From NCBI GenBank assembly GCA_946056455.1, contig CAMGJS010000042.1:1-7042 (forward strand): a stretch of DNA of 7,042 nucleotides, read 5' to 3'. This DNA is from an uncultured Clostridia bacterium. Lineage in GTDB: Bacteria > Bacillota > Clostridia > Oscillospirales > Ruminococcaceae. Each line of letters begins with the position of its first letter. Position 1 is the first letter of the stretch. Shown here one piece after another: positions 1 to 6,983 of the stretch. The position numbers and the translations under genes are program-made. Under the pieces are notes generated by a model. It saw nothing but the letters and a program-made list of their open reading frames with translations. It was not told where the DNA came from and did no database searches.

Positions 1-3
1 GAT

Positions 4-1980
4 ATGAAGACTGTAAAAGGTAAGATTATTGTAGGAATGATTTCACTTGTTACCGCAACGCTTGTTATTCTGGGCATAATATGCTCGGCACTTGCGGCAA
101 AAGGTGTGTCTTCGCGACTTGAAGGCGATATGACCGCTATTGCGGATATTGCGTCCGAGCGTGTAAGATGGGAACTTGAAGCTTTTTCTAATGTTGCGTT
201 TGAAGCAGGCTGTATGAAGGAACTTTCAAGCGACGAACTTTCTGTAAAAGAAAAAGTCGACCTCGTCACTGAAAGGGCACAGTCTCACGGTATGACGAGA
301 GGCGTTATTCTTGACGCTAACGGAATAAATATTGATTCAGGGCTTGATATGTCCGACAGACAGTATTTCAAAAATGCAATGAAAGGGCAGGTTACTGTTT
401 CCGAACCTGTCATTTCAAGAGTAACAGGCAAGGTCAGCATCATTATTGCCGCTCCTCTCTGGGAAAATGGCGTTTACGGCTCAAAGGTTGTCGGATGTGT
501 TTATGTTGTCCCCAATGAAACATTTTTAAACGACATTGTCTCAGGAATAAAGATAAGCAATTCGTGTGAGGCTTATATGATAGACTCAAACGGATATACC
601 ATCGCTCACAGCGACATTCAGAAAATTCTTGACGGAGAGAATATAGAGGAGCTTGCAAAGGAGGACAAATCCCTTGCAAAGCTTGCCGAAATACATAAAA
701 GCGCCGAAAAAGGCGAGAGCGACCATGAAAGAGTGAGAATAGCGGGCAAGGATTCTATTGTTGCCTACGCTCCCATTGAAAACACAAACGGATGGTCGAT
801 TGTTATCAAGTCGGACGCTAATGATTTTATGGGAGAAGTTTACAATATAATTCTTCTGACCGTTATCTTTGTTGCACTCGGAATAGCCGCCGCAACAATT
901 ATTGCAACCTATCTCGGAAGAAGCATCGGTAATCCAATCAAGGCAGTTTCGGAAAGACTTGAAAATCTCGTAAACGGCGACCTTAAAGGCGAGATTCCGA
1001 CAGTTACCACTCACGATGAAATATCAGTTCTTGCAAAGTCCACAGAAAATCTTGTTGATGAAATAAATATTATCATAAACGATATCGACCGCATACTCAG
1101 CGCAATGTCAGACGGTAACTTCAATGTTGATACCGCTTGCAACGCTTCGTATTACAAGGGCGACTTTGCGGGACTTCACAATTCCGTTGTAACGATAAGC
1201 GAAAGACTCAGCGGTACGCTTTCTCAGATAAATATCGCCGCCGACCATGTTTCAAACGGCTCCGAGCAGGTTTCCGCAGGCGCGCAGTCGCTTTCGCACG
1301 GCGCAATCAAGCAGGCAAGCTCGGTTGAGGAGCTTGCGGCTACTATCGCCGAGATAACACAGCATATCAACAGCACTTATGAAAGCTGTGAAATTGCAAG
1401 GAAGAGCACAGACGAATCAAGCGAGGCAATGCGTAGTGCAAATGAGCATATGGATAAGCTTGTTGTTGCAATGGAAAAGATAAATCATTCGTCCGAAGAA
1501 ATCAGCAAGATTATCAAGGCTATCGAGGATATTGCATTCCAGACAAATATCCTTGCGCTTAATGCCGCAGTCGAAGCCGCAAGAGCAGGCGATGCAGGCA
1601 AGGGCTTTGCAGTAGTTGCCGATGAAGTAAGAAACCTTGCAAGCAAATCGGCAGAGGCGGCAAGCAATACAACCGTTCTCATTCAGGAGTCTGTTGACGC
1701 AGTCAAGAACGGAAATGCGATTGTTGCAGAAACAGCCGAGCTTATGAATAAGGTCTACGAGGCTTCTATAGGAGTAAGCAAGCTTGTAAATACCATTGCC
1801 GAGGCAAGCAGAGAACAGGCTGTATCCGCAGGTCAGATTTCATCGGGAATAGACCAGATATCGGGAGTTGTCCAGACAAACTCCGCAACAGCAGAGCAAA
1901 GTGCCGCCGCTTCGGAAGAACTTTCAAGCCAGTCGGCAATGCTCAAAAGACTTATCAGTTCGTTTATTCTCCGCAAGTAA
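4..1980 (+). CDS. Methyl-accepting chemotaxis protein, Cache-type transmembrane chemoreceptor
   Basis: This 658-residue membrane receptor should sense an extracellular ligand and control the CheA kinase through CheW. Residues 1-7 are basic and are followed by membrane segment 1 (about 8-32). An extracellular double-Cache-like region spans about 35-278, with the characteristic stretch [12 protein letters not shown] and a second strand-rich half ending in NGWSIVIK. Membrane segment 2 is about 282-304, then a HAMP domain (about 305-360, with NPIK and DEISVLA). A second HAMP-like segment, about 367-405, contains SDGNFNV and YYKGDF. The cytoplasmic hairpin tip is intact ([18 protein letters not shown], 512-529). 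Methylation-type motifs lie on both flanking helices: [10 protein letters not shown] (438-447, Glu442/Glu443) and TAEQ/SEEL (629-640). The C-terminus ends in SSFILRK with no CheR/CheB-binding pentapeptide. The start is the ATG just inside the window, which gives a normal receptor N-terminus; its ribosome binding site and promoter lie outside. The ligand cannot be predicted. No other chemotaxis gene is nearby, so it looks like an orphan receptor locus. Confidence 0.95.
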   Translation: MKTVKGKIIVGMISLVTATLVILGIICSALAAKGVSSRLEGDMTAIADIASERVRWELEAFSNVAFEAGCMKELSSDELSVKEKVDLVTERAQSHGMTRGVILDANGINIDSGLDMSDRQYFKNAMKGQVTVSEPVISRVTGKVSIIIAAPLWENGVYGSKVVGCVYVVPNETFLNDIVSGIKISNSCEAYMIDSNGYTIAHSDIQKILDGENIEELAKEDKSLAKLAEIHKSAEKGESDHERVRIAGKDSIVAYAPIENTNGWSIVIKSDANDFMGEVYNIILLTVIFVALGIAAATIIATYLGRSIGNPIKAVSERLENLVNGDLKGEIPTVTTHDEISVLAKSTENLVDEINIIINDIDRILSAMSDGNFNVDTACNASYYKGDFAGLHNSVVTISERLSGTLSQINIAADHVSNGSEQVSAGAQSLSHGAIKQASSVEELAATIAEITQHINSTYESCEIARKSTDESSEAMRSANEHMDKLVVAMEKINHSSEEISKIIKAIEDIAFQTNILALNAAVEAARAGDAGKGFAVVADEVRNLASKSAEAASNTTVLIQESVDAVKNGNAIVAETAELMNKVYEASIGVSKLVNTIAEASREQAVSAGQISSGIDQISGVVQTNSATAEQSAAASEELSSQSAMLKRLISSFILRK

Positions 1981-1994
1981 ATATTCTAAAACGA

Positions 1995-2023
1995 AAGGGC
2001 ATCGGAAAATTTCCGATGCCCTT
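1995..2023. terminator. Hairpin terminator shared by the convergent chemoreceptor and dnaJ genes
   Basis: A perfect 13-bp inverted repeat (arms AAGGGCATCGGAA and TTCCGATGCCCTT) surrounds a 3-base AAT loop in the 49-bp gap between the two stop codons. On the + strand the stem is followed by AATTGTTTATTTT, a fair U-rich tail. On the - strand the stem begins 6 bases after the dnaJ stop and is followed by TCGTTTTAG, a weaker tail. The position and symmetry suggest termination in both directions, more convincingly for the chemoreceptor. Confidence 0.85.
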
Positions 2024-2029
2024 AATTGT

Positions 2030-3187
2030 TTATTTTAGCGCATTTTTGAGCTTTTCAAAAAATCCAGGACGCTTTGTGTAGTTCTTATCATCCTCAAGAC
2101 TTTCTTCAAACGCTTTTAATGCGTCCTTCTGTTTTTTGGTCAGCTTTGAAGGAACTTCAACATAAACCTTGACATACTGGTCGCCTCTTGACGAACTGTT
2201 GAGTCTCTTTACGCCCTTTCCTTTAAGTCTGAAAACAGTTCCTGTCTGAGTTCCTTCGGGGACTGTATATTTTACCTTGCCGTCAATCGTCGGAACAACT
2301 ATCTCGTCGCCGAGAGCCGCCTGAGCAAAGGTTATAGGTATATCAACATGAATATCGTACTCATCACGGACAAATAACGGGTCAGGTCTTACGCTTACAG
2401 TGAGAAGTACATCTCCCGAAGGACCTCCGTTTACGCCGTTGCTGCCTTGTCCCGAAAGTCTTATCGTCTGACCGTCGTTTATTCCTGCGGGGATACTTAC
2501 ATTGAGCTTCTTATTGACTCTCGTTCTGCCATATCCGCCACACTTTGAGCAAGGATTGTTGATGACCTTTCCTCGCCCGTTACATCTTGAGCAGGTCTTT
2601 GCGCTCGAGATTACTCCGAAAGGCGTTCTCTGCTGAACTCTTACCTGACCTGTTCCGTGACATTCGGGACAGGTGTCGGGCTGGGTACCCTTAGCGCAAC
2701 CGTTTCCTCCGCATTCTTCACATTTTTCAAGCTTTTCAACGGTAATATCGGTGTTGACGCCGTTGCAGGCTTCCATAAAGCTTATTGTTATGTTCTGCTG
2801 AATATCCTGACCTCTTCTTGCGGCATTCGGGTTAGACGACCGTCCTCCGCCGAAAACTCCTCCGCCGAAAATACTGTCGAAAATATCCTCCATTCCGAAT
2901 CCGCCCGTAAAGCCTCCGCCTGAAAATCCGCCGTTAAAGCCGCCGCCCTGATATGACGGGTCAACTCCTGCGTGACCAAACTGGTCGTAGCGTTCCTTCT
3001 TCGAGGGGTCAGAAAGAACCTCATAAGCCTCGTTGACCTCCTTGAATTTTTCTTCAGCCTCTTTGTTGTCGGGGTTAAGGTCGGGGTGATATTTCTTTGC
3101 AAGCGAGCGGTACGCCTTTTTTATCTCATCCTCGGAAGCGCCCTTCTGAATTCCAAGCACTTCGTAATAATCTCTTTTATCTGCCAA
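2030..3187 (-). CDS. dnaJ: Chaperone DnaJ (Hsp40), type I, with TTG start
   Basis: Cytoplasmic co-chaperone that binds unfolded protein, hands it to DnaK and stimulates DnaK's ATPase. It has 385 residues, close to the usual 370-390. The J domain occupies about 4-70 with the essential HPD at 34-36. A long Gly/Phe-rich linker (about 80-130) contains the [10 protein letters not shown] segment. The zinc region (156-220) has all four CxxCxGxG repeats intact: [24 protein letters not shown] and CSKCGGYG. The C-terminal substrate-binding domains follow. The start is TTG at 3187, giving the family-typical (M)[19 protein letters not shown] lies 7 bases upstream. An in-frame ATG at 3211 would add eight residues, but it has no ribosome binding site and would translate through this one. 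It is the last gene of the hrcA-grpE-dnaK-dnaJ operon, 84 bases after dnaK with a hairpin in the gap. The gene identity is certain; the start is well supported. Confidence 0.97.
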   Translation of the reverse strand: MADKRDYYEVLGIQKGASEDEIKKAYRSLAKKYHPDLNPDNKEAEEKFKEVNEAYEVLSDPSKKERYDQFGHAGVDPSYQGGGFNGGFSGGGFTGGFGMEDIFDSIFGGGVFGGGRSSNPNAARRGQDIQQNITISFMEACNGVNTDITVEKLEKCEECGGNGCAKGTQPDTCPECHGTGQVRVQQRTPFGVISSAKTCSRCNGRGKVINNPCSKCGGYGRTRVNKKLNVSIPAGINDGQTIRLSGQGSNGVNGGPSGDVLLTVSVRPDPLFVRDEYDIHVDIPITFAQAALGDEIVVPTIDGKVKYTVPEGTQTGTVFRLKGKGVKRLNSSSRGDQYVKVYVEVPSKLTKKQKDALKAFEESLEDDKNYTKRPGFFEKLKNALK

Positions 3188-3194
3188 AGGAAAT

Positions 3195-3202
3195 CCTCCT
3201 TT
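3195..3202 (-). promoter_or_regulatory. Ribosome binding site that sets the dnaJ TTG start
   Basis: Read on the - strand, AAAGGAGG is followed by a 7-base spacer and TTG at 3187. This near-perfect match to the anti-Shine-Dalgarno lies inside the reading frame that begins at the ATG at 3211, which argues against that ATG. The ATG itself is preceded by the 3' arm of a hairpin and no purine-rich site. Confidence 0.88.
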
Positions 3203-3213
3203 AAACTTCATAC

Positions 3214-3254
3214 GAAACTTACGGTAACGGAAAAAATTCCGCTACCGTCGTTCC
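3214..3254 (-). other. dnaK-dnaJ intergenic RNA stem-loop
   Basis: The core is a 12-bp stem, 3221-3232 with 3237-3248, around a UUUU loop. Read on the - strand (the operon transcript) the arms are ACGGTAGCGGAA and TTCCGTTACCGT. Their one non-Watson-Crick position is G-U in the transcript but A-C on the opposite strand, so the structure fits the operon RNA. A second 5-bp helix (3250-3254 with 3214-3218, again with one G-U) can extend it across a small internal loop. No U-run follows the stem, so a simple terminator is unlikely. A processing site, 3'-end protector or attenuator that lowers dnaJ relative to dnaK is possible but inferred. Confidence 0.65.
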
Positions 3255-3271
3255 TTTAGAAGTTATTCTGA

Positions 3272-5116
3272 TTATGCTTCTGTAAAGTTTGCGTCAACAA
3301 CATCGTCAGGACCGTTTCCGCCTGCCGCACCGTTGCCCATATCAGCGCCTGCGTTCATATCGGGCTGTCCCTGAGCTGCGGCGCCCGACTGCTGATAAAC
3401 CTTTGTGGAGAGCTCCTGAATAGCCTTTGAAAGCTCATCGGTCTTTGCCTTGATGTCTGCTGTATCGTCGCCCTTGCAAGCTTCTTTGAGAGCGTCAATC
3501 TTAGGCTGGATAGCGTTCTTGTCTGCTTCGGGAACCTTGTCGCCAAAGTCCTTCAAAGCCTTTTCGCACTGTAATACAAGATTTTCGGCATTGTTCTTTG
3601 TATCAACAGCCTCTCTGCGCTTCTTGTCTTCTTCGGCATACTGCTCAGCTTCCTTAACAGCCTTGTCGATGTCGTCCTTGGACATATTTGTTGAGGCTGT
3701 GATGGAGATGTTCTGTTCCTTGCCTGTGCCGAGGTCCTTAGCCGAAACATGAACGATGCCGTTTGCGTCAATATCGAATGTTACTTCGATCTGAGGAACA
3801 CCACGGGGAGCGGGAGCAATTCCGTCAAGTCGGAACATACCGAGCTGTTTGTTGTCCTTTGCAAATTCTCTTTCACCCTGAAGAATGTTGATGTCAACAG
3901 CCTCCTGGTTGTCTGCGTATGTTGAGAATACCTGAGATTTCTTTGTGGGGATAGTTGTGTTTCTTTCAATCATTCTTGTGCAAACTCCGCCTGCGGTTTC
4001 AATACCGAGCGAAAGGGGAGTAACATCGAGAAGAAGAAGTCCCGTTACATCTCCGCCGAGAACACCGCCCTGAAGAGCCGCACCGAGTGCAACACATTCG
4101 TCGGGGTTGATGCCCTTGAAGGGTTCCTTGCCGATAAAGTTCTTTACAGCTTCCTGAACAGCAGGAATTCTTGAAGAACCGCCGACCATAAGAACCTTGT
4201 CAAGCTCGCTCGCTTTAAGACCACTGTCTGCGAGAGCCTGCTTTACAGGGCCCATTGTAGCCTGAACGAGGTCAGATGTAAGCTCATTGAACTTAGCCTG
4301 AGAAAGTGTAAGGTCAAGGTGCTTGGGGCCTGTTGCGTCAGCTGTGATGAAGGGGAGGTTGATAGGAGCCGAAGGAGTTGAAGAAAGCATAATCTTTGCC
4401 TTTTCAGCTTCGTCTTTAAGACGCTGCATAGCTATCTTGTCGCCGCGAAGGTCAATGCCCTCTGCCTTCTTGAATTCGTCAACCATCCAGTTAATAATTC
4501 TTTCGTCGAAGTCGTCGCCGCCGAGACGGTTGTTACCTGCCGTTGCAAGAACCTGCTGAACGCCGTCGCCCATTTCAATGATAGATACATCGAATGTACC
4601 GCCGCCCAGGTCGTAAACCATTACCTTCTGGTCGTTTTCCTTGTCGATGCCGTATGAAAGAGCAGCCGCAGTAGGCTCGTTGATAATTCTCTTTACTGTA
4701 AGACCTGCAATCTGTCCTGCGTCCTTTGTAGCCTGACGCTGTGCGTCCGTAAAGTATGCGGGAACTGTGATAACAGCCTCTGTAACCTTTTCACCAAGGT
4801 AGCTTTCAGCGTCCGCTTTGAGCTTCTGGAGTATCATAGCTGAAATCTGCTGAGGTGTGTAATCCTTGCCGTCGATGTTTACCTTGTAATCAGAGCCCAT
4901 ATGTCTCTTGATTGAAGATATTGTCTTGTCGGGGTTTGCAACAGCCTGACGCTTTGCAACCTGACCTACAAGTCTTTCGCCTGTTTTTGAGAAGCCGACA
5001 ACCGAAGGGGTTGTTCTTGCACCTTCAGAGTTTGCGATAACAACAGCGTTTCCGCCTTCCATAACTGCTACGCAAGAGTTTGTTGTACCAAGGTCGATAC
5101 CAATGATTTTTGACAT
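3272..5116 (-). CDS. dnaK: Chaperone DnaK (Hsp70)
   Basis: ATP-driven cytoplasmic chaperone that clamps exposed hydrophobic peptides; DnaJ and GrpE drive its cycle. It has 614 residues, the normal Firmicutes length. The nucleotide-binding domain carries [10 protein letters not shown] (6-15), the catalytic-type lysine in IKR (Lys70), [10 protein letters not shown] (167-176) and [11 protein letters not shown]. The interdomain linker is [13 protein letters not shown]. The beta-sandwich follows with the [13 protein letters not shown] segment, then the helical lid and a Gly/Ala/Asn-rich tail ending [11 protein letters not shown]. Between Lys70 and YLGEKVTEA the protein is roughly 25 residues shorter than the E. 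coli protein as I remember it, matching the known Gram-positive indel. The start is ATG at 5116, with AAGGA six bases upstream. An in-frame ATG at 5134 would add six residues, lacks its own binding site and spans this one. The gene lies 43 bases downstream of grpE. No missing key residue was seen. Confidence 0.98.
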   Translation of the reverse strand: MSKIIGIDLGTTNSCVAVMEGGNAVVIANSEGARTTPSVVGFSKTGERLVGQVAKRQAVANPDKTISSIKRHMGSDYKVNIDGKDYTPQQISAMILQKLKADAESYLGEKVTEAVITVPAYFTDAQRQATKDAGQIAGLTVKRIINEPTAAALSYGIDKENDQKVMVYDLGGGTFDVSIIEMGDGVQQVLATAGNNRLGGDDFDERIINWMVDEFKKAEGIDLRGDKIAMQRLKDEAEKAKIMLSSTPSAPINLPFITADATGPKHLDLTLSQAKFNELTSDLVQATMGPVKQALADSGLKASELDKVLMVGGSSRIPAVQEAVKNFIGKEPFKGINPDECVALGAALQGGVLGGDVTGLLLLDVTPLSLGIETAGGVCTRMIERNTTIPTKKSQVFSTYADNQEAVDINILQGEREFAKDNKQLGMFRLDGIAPAPRGVPQIEVTFDIDANGIVHVSAKDLGTGKEQNISITASTNMSKDDIDKAVKEAEQYAEEDKKRREAVDTKNNAENLVLQCEKALKDFGDKVPEADKNAIQPKIDALKEACKGDDTADIKAKTDELSKAIQELSTKVYQQSGAAAQGQPDMNAGADMGNGAAGGNGPDDVVDANFTEA

Positions 5117-5159
5117 ATAAATTCCTTCTTTCATTTTTTCTTGTATGGATTATTTGTTT

Positions 5160-5690
5160 TTAGGGGTTTGCAACTACTACCATTGACGGTCTTATTACCT
5201 TGTCGCCGAGCATATATCCCTTCTGGAATACCGTTGCAACGACATTTTCGCCAAGCTCTTCATTTTCGATTTGCTGAACGGCGTGGTGGAATTCGGGATT
5301 GAACTGTGCGCCCTCTGCCTGTATCTCGGAAACTCCGAGCTTTTTGAGGATTTCAAGATACTGATTGAATATCATCTGAATACCTTTTTTGAAATTTTCG
5401 TCGGGAGTTTCAACCGCGAGCGCTCTTTCAAAATTGTCTATGACCGAAAGTATCTCCGAAACGGCTTTCATTGTAGCGTCGCTGTAAATCTCAATTTTTT
5501 CTTTTGCGGTACGCTTTCTGAAATTATCGTATTCGGCAACGGTCCTCAGATACATATCTCTCGAATCTTCAAGCTCCTTTCTAAGCTTTTCTTCCTCAGA
5601 AGGTTCCTCTTCTGCAACCTCTTGCGTTTCTTCCGCTTCGGTTACTTCGAGTTCTTCTTCGGTAAGCTCGTTTTTATTTTCTTCACTCAT
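5160..5690 (-). CDS. grpE: Nucleotide exchange factor GrpE
   Basis: Homodimeric cytoplasmic factor that releases ADP from DnaK and can act as a thermosensor of the Hsp70 cycle. It has 176 residues from the chosen start, within the usual 170-210. The N-terminus (about 1-40) is strongly acidic and probably disordered, rich in Glu runs. The long dimer helix follows, with the family segment YLRTVAEYDNFRKRTAKE. The C-terminal beta domain holds the GrpE signature: FNPEFHHAV, then GYMLGDKVIRPSMVVVANP. The start is ambiguous between ATG at 5690 (MSEENKNE) and an in-frame ATG at 5699 (MRRMSEEN). I prefer 5690 because its product has the common GrpE N-terminus, but the purine-rich stretch upstream (AAAGG, then GAGGAG) serves neither ATG with ideal spacing. 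The gene overlaps the end of hrcA by 8 bases at this start, so translation is probably coupled. The identity is certain; the start is moderately sure. Confidence 0.95.
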   Translation of the reverse strand: MSEENKNELTEEELEVTEAEETQEVAEEEPSEEEKLRKELEDSRDMYLRTVAEYDNFRKRTAKEKIEIYSDATMKAVSEILSVIDNFERALAVETPDENFKKGIQMIFNQYLEILKKLGVSEIQAEGAQFNPEFHHAVQQIENEELGENVVATVFQKGYMLGDKVIRPSMVVVANP

Positions 5691-6723
5691 TCTCCTCATT
5701 TCCTTTCTCTGTCTTTTCTTCTTCCGATATAATGTCGGAAATCTTTTCGGTAAAATACTCTATATAAGGTATAACCTTTGCATAGTTTATTCTCATAGGA
5801 CCGATAATACCTATTGAGCCTGCTGTCTTTCCGTCCTTTTTGACCTGCGATGAAATCATACTCGAATTGCCTATTACAAATGTATCCTTTTCTTTTCCGA
5901 AAAGAACCTGTATTCCGCTGAAACTATCGTCAAGCAGTTCGGTTATTTCATTCTTATGCTCCAAAAAGGCAACAATTTCATTGTGGTCAAAATCCTTGCA
6001 TTGCAGAAGATTTTTCTCACCGCTTACTGTAAGCTCTTTCTGCATAAGTCCCTTCGACATCTCATAAACAGCGTTGATAAGGGGAGATAATGTCATCATA
6101 TACGCTCCCATAGCAACGATTATCTGCTGGAACATTTCTTCCGAAAGGCTTTCAAGCGATACCCCGTGAAGATTTTCGTCCATATACTTCGTAAAGAAGT
6201 CAATCTGTTCGGGCGTAAGGTCGAATTCAAGACGGCAAACCTTGTTCTTTATGCTTCCCGATGAGGTTATCAGCAAAAGCACATAAAGCCTTTTTCCCGT
6301 CGGAATAACCTCAACCTTTGTTATTACCGAATATTTCGGAGCAAGGTTTGAAGCGACAACAGCGCACTTTGTAATTTCAGCCAACGCGGTTGACGCTGAT
6401 TGAATGAGCGCTTCTTCCGTCGGAGCGTCGGTGTCAAGCATACTGTCAAGCATCTTCTTGTCTTCGTCCGAAAGAGGATTTTCTTTCATTATCTTGTCAA
6501 TGTAAAGACGATAACCGCTGAATGTCGGAATTCTGCCTGCTGAGGTATGAGGCTGTTCAAGATAACCCAGCTGCTCAAGAATGACCATATCGTTTCTTAT
6601 CGTTGCGGACGATACATTTATGCCGTCAAGCTTTGCTATTGTCTTTGAACCGACAGGCTCGCCCGTCAGAATATACTCGTCAACAATCGCGCCGAGTATT
6701 TTAAGCTTTCGCTCGTCAAGCAT
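5683..6723 (-). CDS. hrcA: Heat-inducible transcription repressor HrcA
   Basis: Dimeric repressor of class I heat-shock genes that binds CIRCE; in this family GroEL/ES keeps it active, linking repression to free chaperonin. It has 346 residues, typical of HrcA. The N-terminal winged-helix domain (about 1-75) includes the recognition-helix region SSATIRNDMVILEQLGYL (38-55) and the wing motif HTSAGRIPT (59-67). The central GAF-like and insert regions contain VSGEKNLLQ. The C-terminus carries the family motif IGIIGPMRINYAKVIPYIEY. The start is ATG at 6723 (MLDERKLKILGAIVDEY), with AAGGG seven bases upstream. The frame stays open to a GTG at 6765, but that codon lies inside the CIRCE operator and adds 14 residues not expected for the family. 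It is the first gene of the operon, so it is auto-repressed. Its TGA stop overlaps the grpE start. Confidence 0.97.
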   Translation of the reverse strand: MLDERKLKILGAIVDEYILTGEPVGSKTIAKLDGINVSSATIRNDMVILEQLGYLEQPHTSAGRIPTFSGYRLYIDKIMKENPLSDEDKKMLDSMLDTDAPTEEALIQSASTALAEITKCAVVASNLAPKYSVITKVEVIPTGKRLYVLLLITSSGSIKNKVCRLEFDLTPEQIDFFTKYMDENLHGVSLESLSEEMFQQIIVAMGAYMMTLSPLINAVYEMSKGLMQKELTVSGEKNLLQCKDFDHNEIVAFLEHKNEITELLDDSFSGIQVLFGKEKDTFVIGNSSMISSQVKKDGKTAGSIGIIGPMRINYAKVIPYIEYFTEKISDIISEEEKTEKGNEENE

Positions 6724-6758
6724 AATATCACCCTTTCTGGCAGTTTCGTTATCGTGTG

Positions 6759-6785
6759 CTAGCACTCATTATCTTTGAGTGCTAA
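6759..6785 (-). promoter_or_regulatory. CIRCE operator (HrcA binding site)
   Basis: Read on the - strand, TTAGCACTC, a 9-base spacer and GAGTGCTAG match the CIRCE consensus TTAGCACTC-N9-GAGTGCTAA at 17 of 18 arm positions; only the outermost base of the right arm differs. The element covers the expected transcription start and the first bases of the leader, 35 bases ahead of the hrcA ATG. Bound HrcA should therefore block the promoter, and the same repeat can form a stem at the mRNA 5' end. Confidence 0.97.
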
Positions 6786-6789
6786 ACAT

Positions 6790-6818
6790 AGAATAGCACC
6801 AAAATAATCTCTTGTCAA
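6790..6818 (-). promoter_or_regulatory. Sigma-A promoter of the hrcA-grpE-dnaK-dnaJ operon
   Basis: On the - strand, an exact -35 TTGACA (6818-6813) is followed by a 17-base spacer and -10 TATTCT (6795-6790). Transcription should begin near 6782-6784, at the leading edge of CIRCE, leaving a leader of about 60 bases before hrcA. An ordinary vegetative promoter plus CIRCE is the standard class I heat-shock arrangement. Confidence 0.9.
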
Positions 6819-6823
6819 TAGCC

Positions 6824-6845
6824 TTTTGAAAAATTTTTGAAAAAT
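6824..6845. repeat. Two tandem 11-bp A/T-tract repeats behind the hrcA promoter
   Basis: TTTTGAAAAAT occurs twice back to back (6824-6834 and 6835-6845), followed by more T/A runs to about 6862. The period is about one helical turn, and the block starts six bases upstream of the hrcA -35. Phased A-tracts here could act as an UP element or bend the DNA. The repeat is seen directly; the role is inferred. Confidence 0.6.
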
Positions 6846-6875
6846 TTAGGTACAATTTTTTTGAAGTAACCGATA

Positions 6876-6895
6876 ACCTGCGTAACATCGCAGTT
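6876..6895. repeat. Short inverted repeat between the divergent promoters
   Basis: ACCTGCG and CGCAGTT flank a 6-base spacer; six of seven arm positions pair, with an uninterrupted 5-bp core (CTGCG/CGCAG). It ends 19 bases upstream of the rightward -35, where an operator could sit. It is short enough to be chance, and I do not recognise it as a known regulator's site. Confidence 0.25.
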
Positions 6896-6914
6896 CGTAA
6901 GCATTTTGTAAAAG

Positions 6915-6943
6915 TTGACAAAAATTTAACGCCGATATATAAT
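6915..6943 (+). promoter_or_regulatory. Rightward sigma-A promoter with exact consensus hexamers
   Basis: An exact -35 TTGACA (6915-6920), a 17-base spacer and an exact -10 TATAAT (6938-6943) predict a start near 6950. That is about 34 bases ahead of the ATG at 6984. It is divergent from the heat-shock promoter with about 95 bases between the two -35 boxes. No CIRCE copy lies on this side, so HrcA control of this gene is not expected from the sequence. Confidence 0.9.
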
Positions 6944-6983
6944 AGTATAAACACAAAAGTTTGTTTTATGGAGGAATGTGGAT

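Noticed and set aside
586..1014. 142-codon open frame on the - strand inside the chemoreceptor gene
   Set aside because: It is antisense to a clear receptor coding region, its translation shows no recognisable domain, and it has no convincing start context.
2657..2923. 88-codon + strand frame opposite dnaJ
   Set aside because: It mirrors the Gly/Phe and Cys-rich codons of dnaJ and has no independent support.
3221..3248. The dnaK-dnaJ hairpin as an intrinsic terminator
   Set aside because: The bases after the stem on the transcribed strand are AAGTTTCG, not a U-run, and the dnaJ gene follows in the same operon.
5117..5134. Longer dnaK starting at ATG 5134
   Set aside because: The extra six codons span the ribosome binding site of ATG 5116, and DnaK proteins begin at the (M)[11 protein letters not shown] position.
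5271..5732. 153-codon open frame on the + strand opposite grpE
   Set aside because: It is the antisense of Glu/Lys-rich grpE codons, giving a Phe/Leu-rich artefact; it contains no family motif and runs through both grpE and the end of hrcA.
6724..6765. Longer hrcA starting at GTG 6765
   Set aside because: The codon lies inside CIRCE and the added 14 residues are not expected of the family; ATG 6723 has a proper ribosome binding site.
6752..6769. Six-codon upstream frame beginning at an ATG within CIRCE on the - strand
   Set aside because: It has no ribosome binding site, and its ATG arises from the operator sequence itself.
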